DNA of 64,000 nt from Clostridium_X cadaveris. GTDB taxonomy: Bacteria > Bacillota > Clostridia > Clostridiales > Clostridiaceae. The stretch is taken from the NCBI RefSeq assembly GCF_039521325.1, contig NZ_BAAACD010000008.1. One strand, 5' to 3'. Below the pieces are notes generated by a model. The model worked only from the letters and a program-made list of their open reading frames with translations, did not search any database and was not told the origin of the DNA. Shown here piece by piece: positions 1-8,139 of this stretch (position 1 is its first letter; each line of letters opens with the position of its first letter). Position numbers and translations under genes: made by a program.

Positions 1-10
1 GCATAAAGAA

Positions 11-39
11 TAGCGTAGCAGTTAAAAACTACTACGCTA
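11..39 (-). terminator. Hairpin terminator after the DUF979 gene
   Basis: A 12-bp stem with one mismatch (TAGCGTAG...CTACGCTA) closes on an A-rich loop of 5 nt. It lies 60 bases past the stop of the minus-strand DUF979 gene and is followed on that strand by a short T-rich run. It probably ends the DUF969-DUF979 operon. Confidence 0.6.
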
Positions 40-98
40 TAAAGTCTAACTTATTGGGGTCACATCACTCTTAAGGAGTTTTTTAATTCTATATTTTA

Positions 99-1019
99 TT
101 ATGCCATAATCATCATTATAATAATTTGAGCTACAAGAAGTGTAAGTCCTAATGGTATCTGCTTCTTTATAACGGCATATTTATCTTCCATTTCAAGGAT
201 TGCTACTGGAACAATATTGAAGTTTGCTGCCATTGGTGTCATAAGTGTTCCGCAGTATCCGCTTGTTAAGCCTATCATTCCAACTACATTTGGATCTAGT
301 CCATATTGTAGTATGAATGGTATTCCTATACCTATTGTTATAACTGAGAATGCTGCAAAAGCATTTCCCATTATCATTGTAAATAATGCCATAGCTACAG
401 CATATACGATTATAGCTACTGTCACATTTCCTTCTGGTACGATGTTACTTACCATTCCTGATATTACATCACCTACTCCTGCTGCTGCAAATATTGCACC
501 TAATGAAGCTAAAAGCTGTGGTAATATTGATAATGGTCCTACAGCCTCTAAAAGTTTCTTACCTTCTATTGGTACTACAGTAGGGCTGTCTTTTGACATT
601 ATTAATATAATTATAGCTGATACTAATATACCAAAACCTAATCCAACTAACGCTCCTAGTTTTGGTAATGCTATCCCAATTATTAAGGCAAGCATTCCCA
701 TAGTAAGGGCTGGAATAAATACTTTTAATCCAAGCTTATCTGCCATTTTTCTCTTATATTCTTCTGGTATAACCTTGTTTACTCCTGGGCTTACTCTCTT
801 TATTATAGGTGGTATTGTCATTATAACTACTAATATTCCTGCTACAACTGGAGACATCCATCTTCCTAGGGCTAATAAAGCTGCTAAAGCCAGCCAGAAT
901 ACTGCTGTTCCGATTTTATTTTTCTGATTTTTATCCGCTAATGCTCTATATCCAACATAAGCTGACATAAGACCACATGCTACATATATTACTTCCATTA
1001 TTATATCTTTGTTACTCAT
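99..1019 (-). CDS. DUF979 family membrane protein
   Basis: A 306-aa, very hydrophobic protein with about eight to ten membrane segments, which I recognise as the DUF979 family. These proteins are almost always encoded beside a DUF969 protein, as here, and together they look like a two-component permease. In other bacteria the pair sits near pyroglutamyl peptidase or 5-oxoprolinase genes, so 5-oxoproline has been suggested as substrate; no such gene is visible here, so the substrate is open. The start ATG follows an AGGTGATG ribosome site. The gene lies 27 bases after the DUF969 gene in one operon, with a hairpin terminator beyond. Confidence 0.8.
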   Translation of the reverse strand: MSNKDIIMEVIYVACGLMSAYVGYRALADKNQKNKIGTAVFWLALAALLALGRWMSPVVAGILVVIMTIPPIIKRVSPGVNKVIPEEYKRKMADKLGLKVFIPALTMGMLALIIGIALPKLGALVGLGFGILVSAIIILIMSKDSPTVVPIEGKKLLEAVGPLSILPQLLASLGAIFAAAGVGDVISGMVSNIVPEGNVTVAIIVYAVAMALFTMIMGNAFAAFSVITIGIGIPFILQYGLDPNVVGMIGLTSGYCGTLMTPMAANFNIVPVAILEMEDKYAVIKKQIPLGLTLLVAQIIIMMIMA

Positions 1020-1046
1020 TTTTCATCACCTCATTTTCTAGTATTT

Positions 1047-1715
1047 TTATAGCTGCTTATATTTCTTCATTAATTTCTTGTTTAAGAACATGAAGTAAAT
1101 GATTGATACCACACATGCTGTTATAAATACTGGTATCTCTGCTCTTACTGCTTGAACTGGGTCTATTATATAATTGTATGGTTCTAATGTACCCTTAACT
1201 AAAAGCAGTCCTGAACCTGCGATGAATAATGATTGACCAAAAAACCAGCTTATATTTTCTGCTGCTGTATTCATTGCCTTTACTGTATCTGCGTCCTCTG
1301 TATCTAGCTTCTTTCCATATCTCTCAATTGAAGCCTCTGCCATAGGATTTACTACTGGTCTTATGAATCCAGCAACTCCTCCTAAGTTTACATTGAATGC
1401 TGCTAGAAAACCTCTTATTACAGTATATAAAGAACTTATAAGACCTGGGCTTGCTTTCTTCATCTTTGCTATAAGATCTCCCGCCACCTGTTTCAAACCA
1501 TTTTTCTCTAAAACTCCTACTACTGGCAAGGTTATTATAAACATAGCCATATATCTGTTTGATACAAATGTCGAACCTAACGTAGATAAAATTTCTCGAA
1601 GATCCATACCACCTACTAATCCAGTAGTGATACCTGCTGCCATTACTATTCCTATTGCATCTAGTTTCAATGCAAATCCTACTACAATAATTAATATACC
1701 TATTAATTTAATCAT
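1047..1715 (-). CDS. DUF969 family membrane protein
   Basis: A 222-aa membrane protein of the DUF969 family, the usual partner of DUF979. It has several hydrophobic helices with glycine-rich turns and a basic C-terminal tail. It is the first gene of the pair. A purine-rich site precedes the start codon. A good promoter (TTGATA, 16 nt, TATAAT) lies more than 300 bases upstream, so the leader would be long. The function is not established; a transport role with DUF979 is inferred from membrane topology and fixed gene pairing. Confidence 0.8.
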   Translation of the reverse strand: MIKLIGILIIVVGFALKLDAIGIVMAAGITTGLVGGMDLREILSTLGSTFVSNRYMAMFIITLPVVGVLEKNGLKQVAGDLIAKMKKASPGLISSLYTVIRGFLAAFNVNLGGVAGFIRPVVNPMAEASIERYGKKLDTEDADTVKAMNTAAENISWFFGQSLFIAGSGLLLVKGTLEPYNYIIDPVQAVRAEIPVFITACVVSIIYFMFLNKKLMKKYKQL

Positions 1716-1739
1716 TGCTCTTCACTTCCTTTTCCTTTG

Positions 1740-2230
1740 ATTAATCTATTCTCTATGAAATGAAATCATGGAGAATTATATATTAAACCTCTATAGGTCT
1801 AATTCCTATCTTTTTAAGAAACATTCTTCCATAATTCAACTTAATCTCTACTTGTATGAAAATAATATATTGTGTTTCTCAATTACGTCTTCTGCTTTAG
1901 CTATCTTTCCTCAATTTATTTCTTTAATGCATTTCTTACTTCAGATTCATCACATTCAGAATAACAAAACTTAAGTTTACTGAATATAAATTTGATATTT
2001 TTTTCACTTTTATCATTTTTATATTTTCTCGCATTTTTATTATATCAGCTTTTTATTTTATATCAATTAAGTCTTTCATGTAAATTTCACTGAAATACAG
2101 CTTTTTATCACTTTTTATGCATTATTTTGCTATATTTGTCGTATTATATTTATATTACTGATTTGCAATTTCTATTGAATTGAGTTATAGCTATAGCAAA
2201 AGTACGTTATTATTTTATCAATTTGTTGTA
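1740..2230. other. Gene-free stretch upstream of DUF969
   Basis: About 500 AT-rich bases. Apart from the candidate promoter at 2039-2066 I see only a weak imperfect hairpin near 1770-1800. The open frame on the plus strand (1768-1974) has no ribosome site and a low-complexity product, so I do not call it a gene. No riboswitch class is recognisable. Confidence 0.4.
2039..2066 (-). promoter_or_regulatory. Candidate sigma-A promoter for DUF969-DUF979
   Basis: On the minus strand, TTGATA (2066-2061), a 16-nt spacer and TATAAT (2044-2039). Predicted transcription would start near 2032, leaving a leader of over 300 nt to the DUF969 start. The region is AT-rich, so a chance match is possible. Confidence 0.4.
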
Positions 2231-2263
2231 TAAAAAAGGAACCAGCTTCTAAATGCTGGTTCC
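2231..2263 (-). terminator. Terminator of dinB
   Basis: A perfect 9-bp stem (GGAACCAGC / GCTGGTTCC) with an 8-nt loop, followed on the minus strand by TTTTTT. It lies just past the dinB stop codon and is a classic intrinsic terminator. Confidence 0.85.
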
Positions 2264-2281
2264 ATATGTTTTATAGTATTT

Positions 2282-3325
2282 CTAAAAGAAACTCATCTGC
2301 TCTAAAGTTTTTTCTTCCAAAGAACTTATAGATAATCCTATAAGCCTTATATTCTCCTGAAAATTTAAACCTTCTAATATTTCTTCTGCTTCTTTATATA
2401 TATCCTCTTTGTCACATATATATTTGTACAAGGTTTTACTTCTAGTGTGATTTTCAAAAGAACTTGTCTTTATCTTTAACGTTATAGTCTTTCCTGATAA
2501 ATTTTTTATATTTAATGTTCTTTCGATCTCTTCTGAAAAACATAATATATACTTTTTTAATTCTTCTTTGTCAGAAGTATCATTCTTCAAGGTTGTTTCA
2601 CGTCCTACAGATTTCCTTTCCCTTATTGTTTCAACCAATCTGTCATCTATGCCTCTTATTCTATAATATATGTCAACTCCAGATTTACCGAAGAGTTCTA
2701 TAAACATGTCATAAGAAAGATTATATAGCTCTTCCACTGTGAATATACCTATATTATTAAGCTTACTAACGGATTTTTTACCTAATCCGTATACCTTAGA
2801 TACTGGCAGCGAAAATAATATCTCAGGTACCATATATTTAGTTATTATCTTTAATCCATTAGGCTTATTCCAATCCGAAGCTAATTTTGCTAAAAACTTA
2901 TTGTAGGATATTCCTACAGATAAAGTAAGTGAAGTTGTTCTGTAAATCTTACCTTTTATATACTTTGCTATATCAATAGGATTTTCTTTCAGATGACTTA
3001 TATCAAGATAAGCCTCATCTATACTAAGAGGTTCTACATATGGAGTAACTTCATTATAGATGCTGAATATATATTTCGAAACCTCTGAGTACCTATAATG
3101 TCTAGTTGGTAGAAATATTCCATTAGGGCATAGCTCCCTAGCCTTAAATACTGGCATTGCACTTCTAACTCCATATTTTCTAGCTTCATAAGAACATGTA
3201 GCCACTACCCCTCTTTGGCTTGTTCCTCCAACTATTATTGGTTGCCCTTTAAGTCTCGGGTTATCCATCACTTCCACAGATGCAAAGAAAGCATCCATAT
3301 CTATATGCATTATGGTTCTATCCAC
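2282..3325 (-). CDS. dinB: DNA polymerase IV (Y family)
   Basis: Error-prone translesion DNA polymerase, 347 aa, the normal length for the family. Catalytic acidic residues are visible: D9 in HIDMDAFFASVE and D103/E104 in SIDEAYLD, followed by the palm motif SVGISYNKFLAKLAS. The C-terminus ends QMSFF, which fits the beta-clamp binding motif that recruits the enzyme to stalled forks. The only sensible start is a GTG preceded by GGAGA at about 11 nt; an ATG five codons further in has no ribosome site. It lies 59 bases past the fucosidase-like gene, so it may be read through from the sigma-54 operon or have its own promoter. Confidence 0.95.
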   Translation of the reverse strand: MDRTIMHIDMDAFFASVEVMDNPRLKGQPIIVGGTSQRGVVATCSYEARKYGVRSAMPVFKARELCPNGIFLPTRHYRYSEVSKYIFSIYNEVTPYVEPLSIDEAYLDISHLKENPIDIAKYIKGKIYRTTSLTLSVGISYNKFLAKLASDWNKPNGLKIITKYMVPEILFSLPVSKVYGLGKKSVSKLNNIGIFTVEELYNLSYDMFIELFGKSGVDIYYRIRGIDDRLVETIRERKSVGRETTLKNDTSDKEELKKYILCFSEEIERTLNIKNLSGKTITLKIKTSSFENHTRSKTLYKYICDKEDIYKEAEEILEGLNFQENIRLIGLSISSLEEKTLEQMSFF

Positions 3326-3384
3326 AGATATTCATCTCTCCTATTTTATCAGATGAAATTAAAATTTCACCTAAAGCTAAGTAT

Positions 3385-4683
3385 TTATTTTATAGTCAGC
3401 TCAACCACTACAGGATAGTTAGTCTTAAAGACATGGCTTGGAAGCGTTATAAACCCATAATCTTTATATTCTTCTGCATTCCATGGAGTTTCTACTTTAA
3501 GTTCTGAACCATCCTTTAGAAACCTCGCCTTTTCTATCGATTCTTTCATGCCCTCAAAATAAACAGGTCCAATTGGTTCTTCTAATATATGAGCATATAA
3601 TTTATTTCCTTTTTGAGTATATCTTCCCCATTGTGGTTTTTCATAACAACTTGATCCGCACCCATATATACTGTCGCTATTATATCTCATCCACTTTCCT
3701 ATACTCTCTAATATATCTACACTCTCTTCTGGTATCTCACCTTTACTGTTTGGTCCTACATTTAAAAGAAGATTTCCATCCTTGCTTACACAGTTAACCA
3801 ATGTCTTTATTAGAGTTTCTGGTGACTTAAAATTCTTATCCTTTGAAAAATACCCCCAGTTATCATTCATTGTAACGCAAGCTTCCCAAGGAATCTGCTT
3901 TCCAGCCTTATTCTTTATAGGCTCTATTGGAATTATCTTCTCTGGTGATGCAAAATCTCCAGCATATATACATGGCTCCTCATCTCTTATTCCGCCAGCC
4001 ATCATATTATTTCCCGCACTTCCCATTCTATTATCTATCAATATACCAGGTTGATGTTTTCTAACAAGTTCTACAATTTTTGTAGCTTCCCATTTTTCGC
4101 CTACCATGTCACCGTAAGAAAAGTCAAACCACATCAAATCTATTTTCCCATAGTTCGTAACTAATTCTTCTATTTGATTATGCATATATTTAAGGTAATT
4201 TTTAAAATCATGCTTTACATCCTTAAAAGCTTCATTATCTCTCATTGGGTGATACATATCTCCATAATGCGGATAGTCATCATGATGCCAGTCTATAAGA
4301 GAATAATATATTCCTACCTTTATTCCTTCTGCTCTAAAAGCTTCTACATATTCTCTTATAAGATCTCTTTTTGCCTTAGTATTAGTACTTTTATATTCTG
4401 TGTACTTACTGTCAAAAAGGCAAAACCCATCATGATGTTTTGCAGTCATTACAGCATATTTCATACCTGCTGTCTTTGCAAGCCTAGCCCATTTTTTAGG
4501 ATCATATTGTGTTGGATAAAACTCATTAAAATACTCTTCGTATTTTTCTTTGCTCATTTTCTCTGAGCACCTTATCCACTCACCTCTTGCTGGTATAGTA
4601 TATAATCCCCAATGTATAAACATTCCAAATCTATCTTCTCTAAACCATTTAGTTCTTTCCATCATCTTTTCATAATTAGACAT
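3385..4683 (-). CDS. GH29 alpha-L-fucosidase-like glycosidase, cytoplasmic
   Basis: A 432-aa glycoside hydrolase of family 29, which releases alpha-L-fucose by a retaining mechanism. Family features are FGMFIHWG near residue 20, KHHDGF near 83, and WFDFSYGD near 185, where D187 fits the catalytic nucleophile position. There is no signal peptide and no carbohydrate-binding module, so it should act on an imported small sugar. An upstream TTG would give a longer frame, but GGGGGA sits 7-8 nt before the ATG used here. It follows the cysteine desulfidase-like gene by 75 bases and may share its sigma-54 promoter, an odd pairing since no fucose pathway gene is nearby. Confidence 0.85.
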   Translation of the reverse strand: MSNYEKMMERTKWFREDRFGMFIHWGLYTIPARGEWIRCSEKMSKEKYEEYFNEFYPTQYDPKKWARLAKTAGMKYAVMTAKHHDGFCLFDSKYTEYKSTNTKAKRDLIREYVEAFRAEGIKVGIYYSLIDWHHDDYPHYGDMYHPMRDNEAFKDVKHDFKNYLKYMHNQIEELVTNYGKIDLMWFDFSYGDMVGEKWEATKIVELVRKHQPGILIDNRMGSAGNNMMAGGIRDEEPCIYAGDFASPEKIIPIEPIKNKAGKQIPWEACVTMNDNWGYFSKDKNFKSPETLIKTLVNCVSKDGNLLLNVGPNSKGEIPEESVDILESIGKWMRYNSDSIYGCGSSCYEKPQWGRYTQKGNKLYAHILEEPIGPVYFEGMKESIEKARFLKDGSELKVETPWNAEEYKDYGFITLPSHVFKTNYPVVVELTIK

Positions 4684-4758
4684 ATTAAAATCCCCCAATC
4701 TTAATCAGCCTTATTTTATATATGCATTTAATAAATTAAGTATATCATAATGTAATAA

Positions 4759-6054
4759 TTATTGGTTGCATGATATATCTATCATTGCGTCATCTACCTG
4801 CGTAAAGCCATTGTTACACAAAACTTCTAAGTTTTCTATAGTTTTTTCTACATTATTTCCTATGATACCAGTCTTAACTGGCACCACTGTGTTATGCAAT
4901 GAAAGGTATGCACTTAATACAGCTTCTGCCGAAGAAGTTGAAAGCTTTATAGCACAACTTTCTTTTGCACCATCACAAACCATGCCAGTAAGATTAGCAA
5001 GCATATTTTGTACCGTTCCTTCTATCTGCTCTTCATTTCCTCCAAGCATCCAAGTTATTCCTACTGATGAAGCTATCCCTGCTGCTATAGCACATCCACA
5101 CATTGCTGAAAGCTTTCCTGTATGTTTCTTTACATATAGGTTTATAAGATGTGCAAAGAATACAGCTCTTAGAACTTTTTCTTCTGGAATGTTTTTCTCC
5201 TCAGCAACTACTACTATTGGAAGTATTACACCTAAACCTTGATTTCCGCTTCCTCCACTAGTCATTATAGGATAATTCCCACCACTCATTCTAAGGTCAG
5301 CTCCAGCTGCTGTAAGTATTCTTGCAGTATTTGCAGAATCCTTTGCTATAACTCCTTCTTTTTGTAAGTTTAATAGAGAAACTCCCCATTTAAGCCCTTC
5401 ACTTTTCTTTAATCCTTCCTCTGCTGCTTTCTTATTCATCTTGATTCCATCTTTTATAAACTCTAATTTTTCTATTTCTATATTTTCTGCAACTTCTTTT
5501 ATTTCGGCTACTGTAAGTTCTTTTATGAAAGAAGAATCAACTTTCTTATCTTCTACAGCTTCTTTTTGAAATATTATCTCATTATTTACAATTATCTTTT
5601 CCAGATTAGTATGTGCGCCTCTTATTATTGCAGTACTACTGTTGTTTTCTCCAACTAAATTAACCTCTACATATACTGAGTCTCCTTCATTTAAGTGAGA
5701 CACTTTTACCATATTTTTTTCTATAATTTCCTCTGCTTTTTTTACATAATCATCATTAACATTTTTAAATACCAATAATCCTGAATCACTATCTCCACAT
5801 ATCACTCCTAGAGCTGCAGATATTCCTATTCCACATTCATGAGTGTTTGGTATTGTAACACTCTTTCCATTTTTAAATATATTTTTACTTACTTTAACAT
5901 TTACTTCTTTAAAGTCTTCTTTTAAGTACTTTTTCGCAGTAGCAGCAGCTAAGGCTACCGCAACAGGCTCAGTACATCCTATAGCAGGTTTTGTTTCACA
6001 TTTTACAACTTCTAATAATCTATCTATCATATCTTCCTTGCATATATTATCCAT
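4759..6054 (-). CDS. cdsB: Cysteine desulfidase-like Fe-S enzyme (UPF0597 / CdsB-CyuA family)
   Basis: A 431-aa member of the family that includes L-cysteine desulfidase and the alpha domain of Fe-S serine dehydratase. It would break cysteine into pyruvate, ammonia and sulfide in the cytoplasm. Likely [4Fe-4S] ligands are Cys27 in AIGCTEPVA, a cysteine in MCGCAIAAG near residue 320, and one in VCDGAKESC near 360; a glycine-rich MTSGGSGNQG segment is also typical. A near-consensus sigma-54 promoter sits about 50 bases upstream and the gene for an enhancer-binding activator lies just beyond. The arrangement resembles, from memory, the sigma-54-controlled cdsR-cdsB pair of Clostridioides difficile. 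Serine deamination is the main alternative activity. Confidence 0.8.
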   Translation of the reverse strand: MDNICKEDMIDRLLEVVKCETKPAIGCTEPVAVALAAATAKKYLKEDFKEVNVKVSKNIFKNGKSVTIPNTHECGIGISAALGVICGDSDSGLLVFKNVNDDYVKKAEEIIEKNMVKVSHLNEGDSVYVEVNLVGENNSSTAIIRGAHTNLEKIIVNNEIIFQKEAVEDKKVDSSFIKELTVAEIKEVAENIEIEKLEFIKDGIKMNKKAAEEGLKKSEGLKWGVSLLNLQKEGVIAKDSANTARILTAAGADLRMSGGNYPIMTSGGSGNQGLGVILPIVVVAEEKNIPEEKVLRAVFFAHLINLYVKKHTGKLSAMCGCAIAAGIASSVGITWMLGGNEEQIEGTVQNMLANLTGMVCDGAKESCAIKLSTSSAEAVLSAYLSLHNTVVPVKTGIIGNNVEKTIENLEVLCNNGFTQVDDAMIDISCNQ

Positions 6055-6102
6055 ATTTAATCTCCCCTTAATCCAAGCTTTATTATATTTATAAATTAAT
6101 AA

Positions 6103-6118
6103 AGCAATTTCCGTGCCA
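6103..6118 (-). promoter_or_regulatory. Sigma-54 (-24/-12) promoter of the cdsB-like gene
   Basis: On the minus strand TGGCAC (6118-6113), GGAAA, TTGCT (6107-6103): an exact match to the sigma-54 consensus TGGCAC-N5-TTGCW. The predicted start is near 6092, about 38 bases before the start codon. Confidence 0.9.
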
Positions 6119-6159
6119 AGACAAACACCTTGTATTTATTAGATTCTTCAAAATCACTT

Positions 6160-6176
6160 TTTGCATAAATGCGAAA
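6160..6176 (+). promoter_or_regulatory. Activator site 1 (UAS), TTTGCA-N4-TGCGAAA
   Basis: TTTGCA TAAA TGCGAAA, an imperfect dyad centred about 76 bases upstream of the predicted sigma-54 start. The same element occurs twice more at 6313-6348 in the opposite orientation. It is probably bound by the enhancer-binding protein encoded next door. Confidence 0.65.
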
Positions 6177-6250
6177 AAACCTTTACATATATTTTTTCCT
6201 CTTTATATTTTTCCTTATCTTTCACTGCTATTATCTCCTAAAGAAAGCAA

Positions 6251-6296
6251 AAGCCTTTGTTTTCAAGGTTATAAACCTATAATAACAAAGACTCTT
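6251..6296 (-). terminator. Terminator after the sigma-54 activator gene
   Basis: A long imperfect hairpin: outer arms AAGCCTTTGTT and AACAAAGACTCTT, inner arms AGGTT-ATA-AACCT, followed on the minus strand by a T-rich stretch. It separates the activator gene from the sigma-54 promoter of its presumed target. Confidence 0.6.
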
Positions 6297-6312
6297 ATAT
6301 CATAATTTATAT

Positions 6313-6348
6313 TTTCGCATTATTGCAAACTTTTCGCATTATTGCAAA
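6313..6348 (+). promoter_or_regulatory. Activator sites 2 and 3 (tandem UAS)
   Basis: Two identical copies of TTTCGCA-TTAT-TGCAAA (6313-6329 and 6332-6348) with a 19-bp period. Each is the reverse complement of the site 1 type. The second overlaps the stop codon of the activator gene. They are centred about 230 and 248 bases upstream of the predicted start, within looping range for an enhancer-binding protein. Confidence 0.65.
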
Positions 6349-8105
6349 TCATGCTTATTAAGTTTTCTATACAGTGTAGATAAATCTATGGATAATTCTT
6401 TGCATATCTTATTCTTTCCATCAGCATTATCTCCATAATTATTCAACATAGATTTTAAGAGATTTTTCTCATATTCATTTACTCTATCTTTTAAACTCAT
6501 AGCACATTTTTTTGAAGTCTTATCTATATTCTTAAGAACTGCAGGAAGACATTCTTCAGTTATAACAGTATCCTTTGAAACATTGACTAGATATTCTATT
6601 ATGTTCTCTAACTCTCTTATATTTCCCGGCCATCTATAGACTCTAAAAGCAGCCTTCACTTCTTCTGAAAATCTCTTTTCCTCAACATCATACTTTTTAC
6701 AATACTTATTTAAAAGATAGCTGCTCAAAAGAAGAGTATCTTCTTCTCTATCAATTAATGATGGCAGATATAGTGGAATTACATTTAAACGATAATATAA
6801 ATCCTCTCTAAACTGACCTTCGCTCACCATAGCCTGAAGATTTTTGTTAGTGGCGGCAATTATCCTAACATCCACATGAATTTCCTCTTTTCCGCCTATC
6901 TTAGTAAAACTCTGTTCTTGAAGAACTCTTAGAATTTTAGGTTGAAGATGCAGTGGAAGATCTCCAATCTCATCTAAAAATATGGTTCCTCCATTTGCAA
7001 GTTCAAATTTGCCTGTGTGCCCTTCTTTTCTAGCTCCTGTGAATGTTCCACCTTCATATCCAAAAAATTCGCTTTCCAAAAGATTGTCCGGTATAGATGC
7101 ACAGTTTACCGCTATGAATGGTGCATTATGTCTTGGACTTTCAGAATGTATAGCTCTTGCAAAAAGTTCCTTTCCAGTACCGCTTTCCCCTTGAATAAGA
7201 ACAGTAGCATTAGTGGTTGCAACATTTCTTGCTAATGCTTTTACCGAATTTATAGCCTTGCTTTCTCCAATTATATCATCAAATCTTACCTCTTTAGAGT
7301 TTACAAAGAGTTTATAAGCAGCCCTAACCTCTTCACTTTTCTTAGTAAGCTGTATTATATAGCTCACTGTCTTTCCTTGAATAGTTATAGGTTTTCCTTT
7401 TATCATAAGATGTTTATTATTTGATCCATGAACTTCTAAAAACGAAGCTCCACCGTTCTCTTCTAAAAATTTTAAATTTATCTCTTTTAACACATCTCTT
7501 ATGTCTATATCTTCATTTTCATCTTTTATGCCTAAAAGTCTTTTTCCTTTTTCATTTATATACTTGATATAACCTTTATCATCAACGCATACTACGCCAT
7601 TGCTCAATCCATTCATTATGTGATTAGTTTCTTTTTTATGAATCTGAAGCTTATCTATAGTCTCAAGATAGTGTATATTTCCTACTAAAAGTGAACTCAA
7701 TCTTCCAAGAAATTTTATCATAGAATTTAAATCACTTGATATATTATTACACTGTTCTTCGTCAAAAATATTTATACCTATTACTCCAACAACTTGATCA
7801 CCATTCATTATAGGATAACCCACTGTTGCCGTTTCCTTGCAAGTATTGCTAGCTTCACAGCTATCACATATTGAATTTTTCCCATGTGACTTAGCATTTC
7901 TCTCTACATAATGAGGAGATTTTTCATTCATAACATATTCGTAAAGGCATTTTGAAGGAAGTTTATCTCCAATTCTAGTTTTATAATTTCCAGTGGAGGC
8001 TATCCTTTTAAAATTGTGGTCTATTATAGTTACATCAACATGCAAAACAGCAGCTATAGCTTCTGCAACTTCTTGAACTGAATTTTTTATGCAATTTAGC
8101 TCCAT
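6339..8105 (-). CDS. cdsR: Sigma-54 enhancer-binding activator (CdsR-like)
   Basis: A 588-aa transcription activator. Residues 1-150 form a sensory domain with a cysteine cluster (C80-x2-C83-x5-C89); a PAS-type domain follows near 165-270; then the AAA+ domain with Walker A GESGTGKE, Walker B GGTIFLDEIGD and the arginine-finger region. The sigma-54 contact loop reads GTFTGA instead of GAFTGA. A Fis-type helix-turn-helix (NKICKELSIDLSTLYRKL) ends the protein. A longer frame from 8153 would overlap the MocR gene; the ATG used here follows AAGGAG at 7 nt. The target is probably the cdsB-like gene, given its sigma-54 promoter and repeated dyads. A cysteine or thiol effector is inferred from context only. 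Confidence 0.88.
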   Translation of the reverse strand: MELNCIKNSVQEVAEAIAAVLHVDVTIIDHNFKRIASTGNYKTRIGDKLPSKCLYEYVMNEKSPHYVERNAKSHGKNSICDSCEASNTCKETATVGYPIMNGDQVVGVIGINIFDEEQCNNISSDLNSMIKFLGRLSSLLVGNIHYLETIDKLQIHKKETNHIMNGLSNGVVCVDDKGYIKYINEKGKRLLGIKDENEDIDIRDVLKEINLKFLEENGGASFLEVHGSNNKHLMIKGKPITIQGKTVSYIIQLTKKSEEVRAAYKLFVNSKEVRFDDIIGESKAINSVKALARNVATTNATVLIQGESGTGKELFARAIHSESPRHNAPFIAVNCASIPDNLLESEFFGYEGGTFTGARKEGHTGKFELANGGTIFLDEIGDLPLHLQPKILRVLQEQSFTKIGGKEEIHVDVRIIAATNKNLQAMVSEGQFREDLYYRLNVIPLYLPSLIDREEDTLLLSSYLLNKYCKKYDVEEKRFSEEVKAAFRVYRWPGNIRELENIIEYLVNVSKDTVITEECLPAVLKNIDKTSKKCAMSLKDRVNEYEKNLLKSMLNNYGDNADGKNKICKELSIDLSTLYRKLNKHDLQ

Positions 8106-8139
8106 AACGTTCTCCTTTACACTATAAATGATATGTTTA

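Noticed and set aside
217..927. A 236-codon plus-strand open frame antisense to the DUF979 gene
   Set aside because: The product is low-complexity and rich in Ile/Pro/Thr, there is no ribosome site, and the opposite strand encodes a recognisable family. It is a codon-usage shadow.
1768..1974. A 68-codon plus-strand frame in the gene-free stretch
   Set aside because: No ribosome site, skewed composition and no recognisable product.
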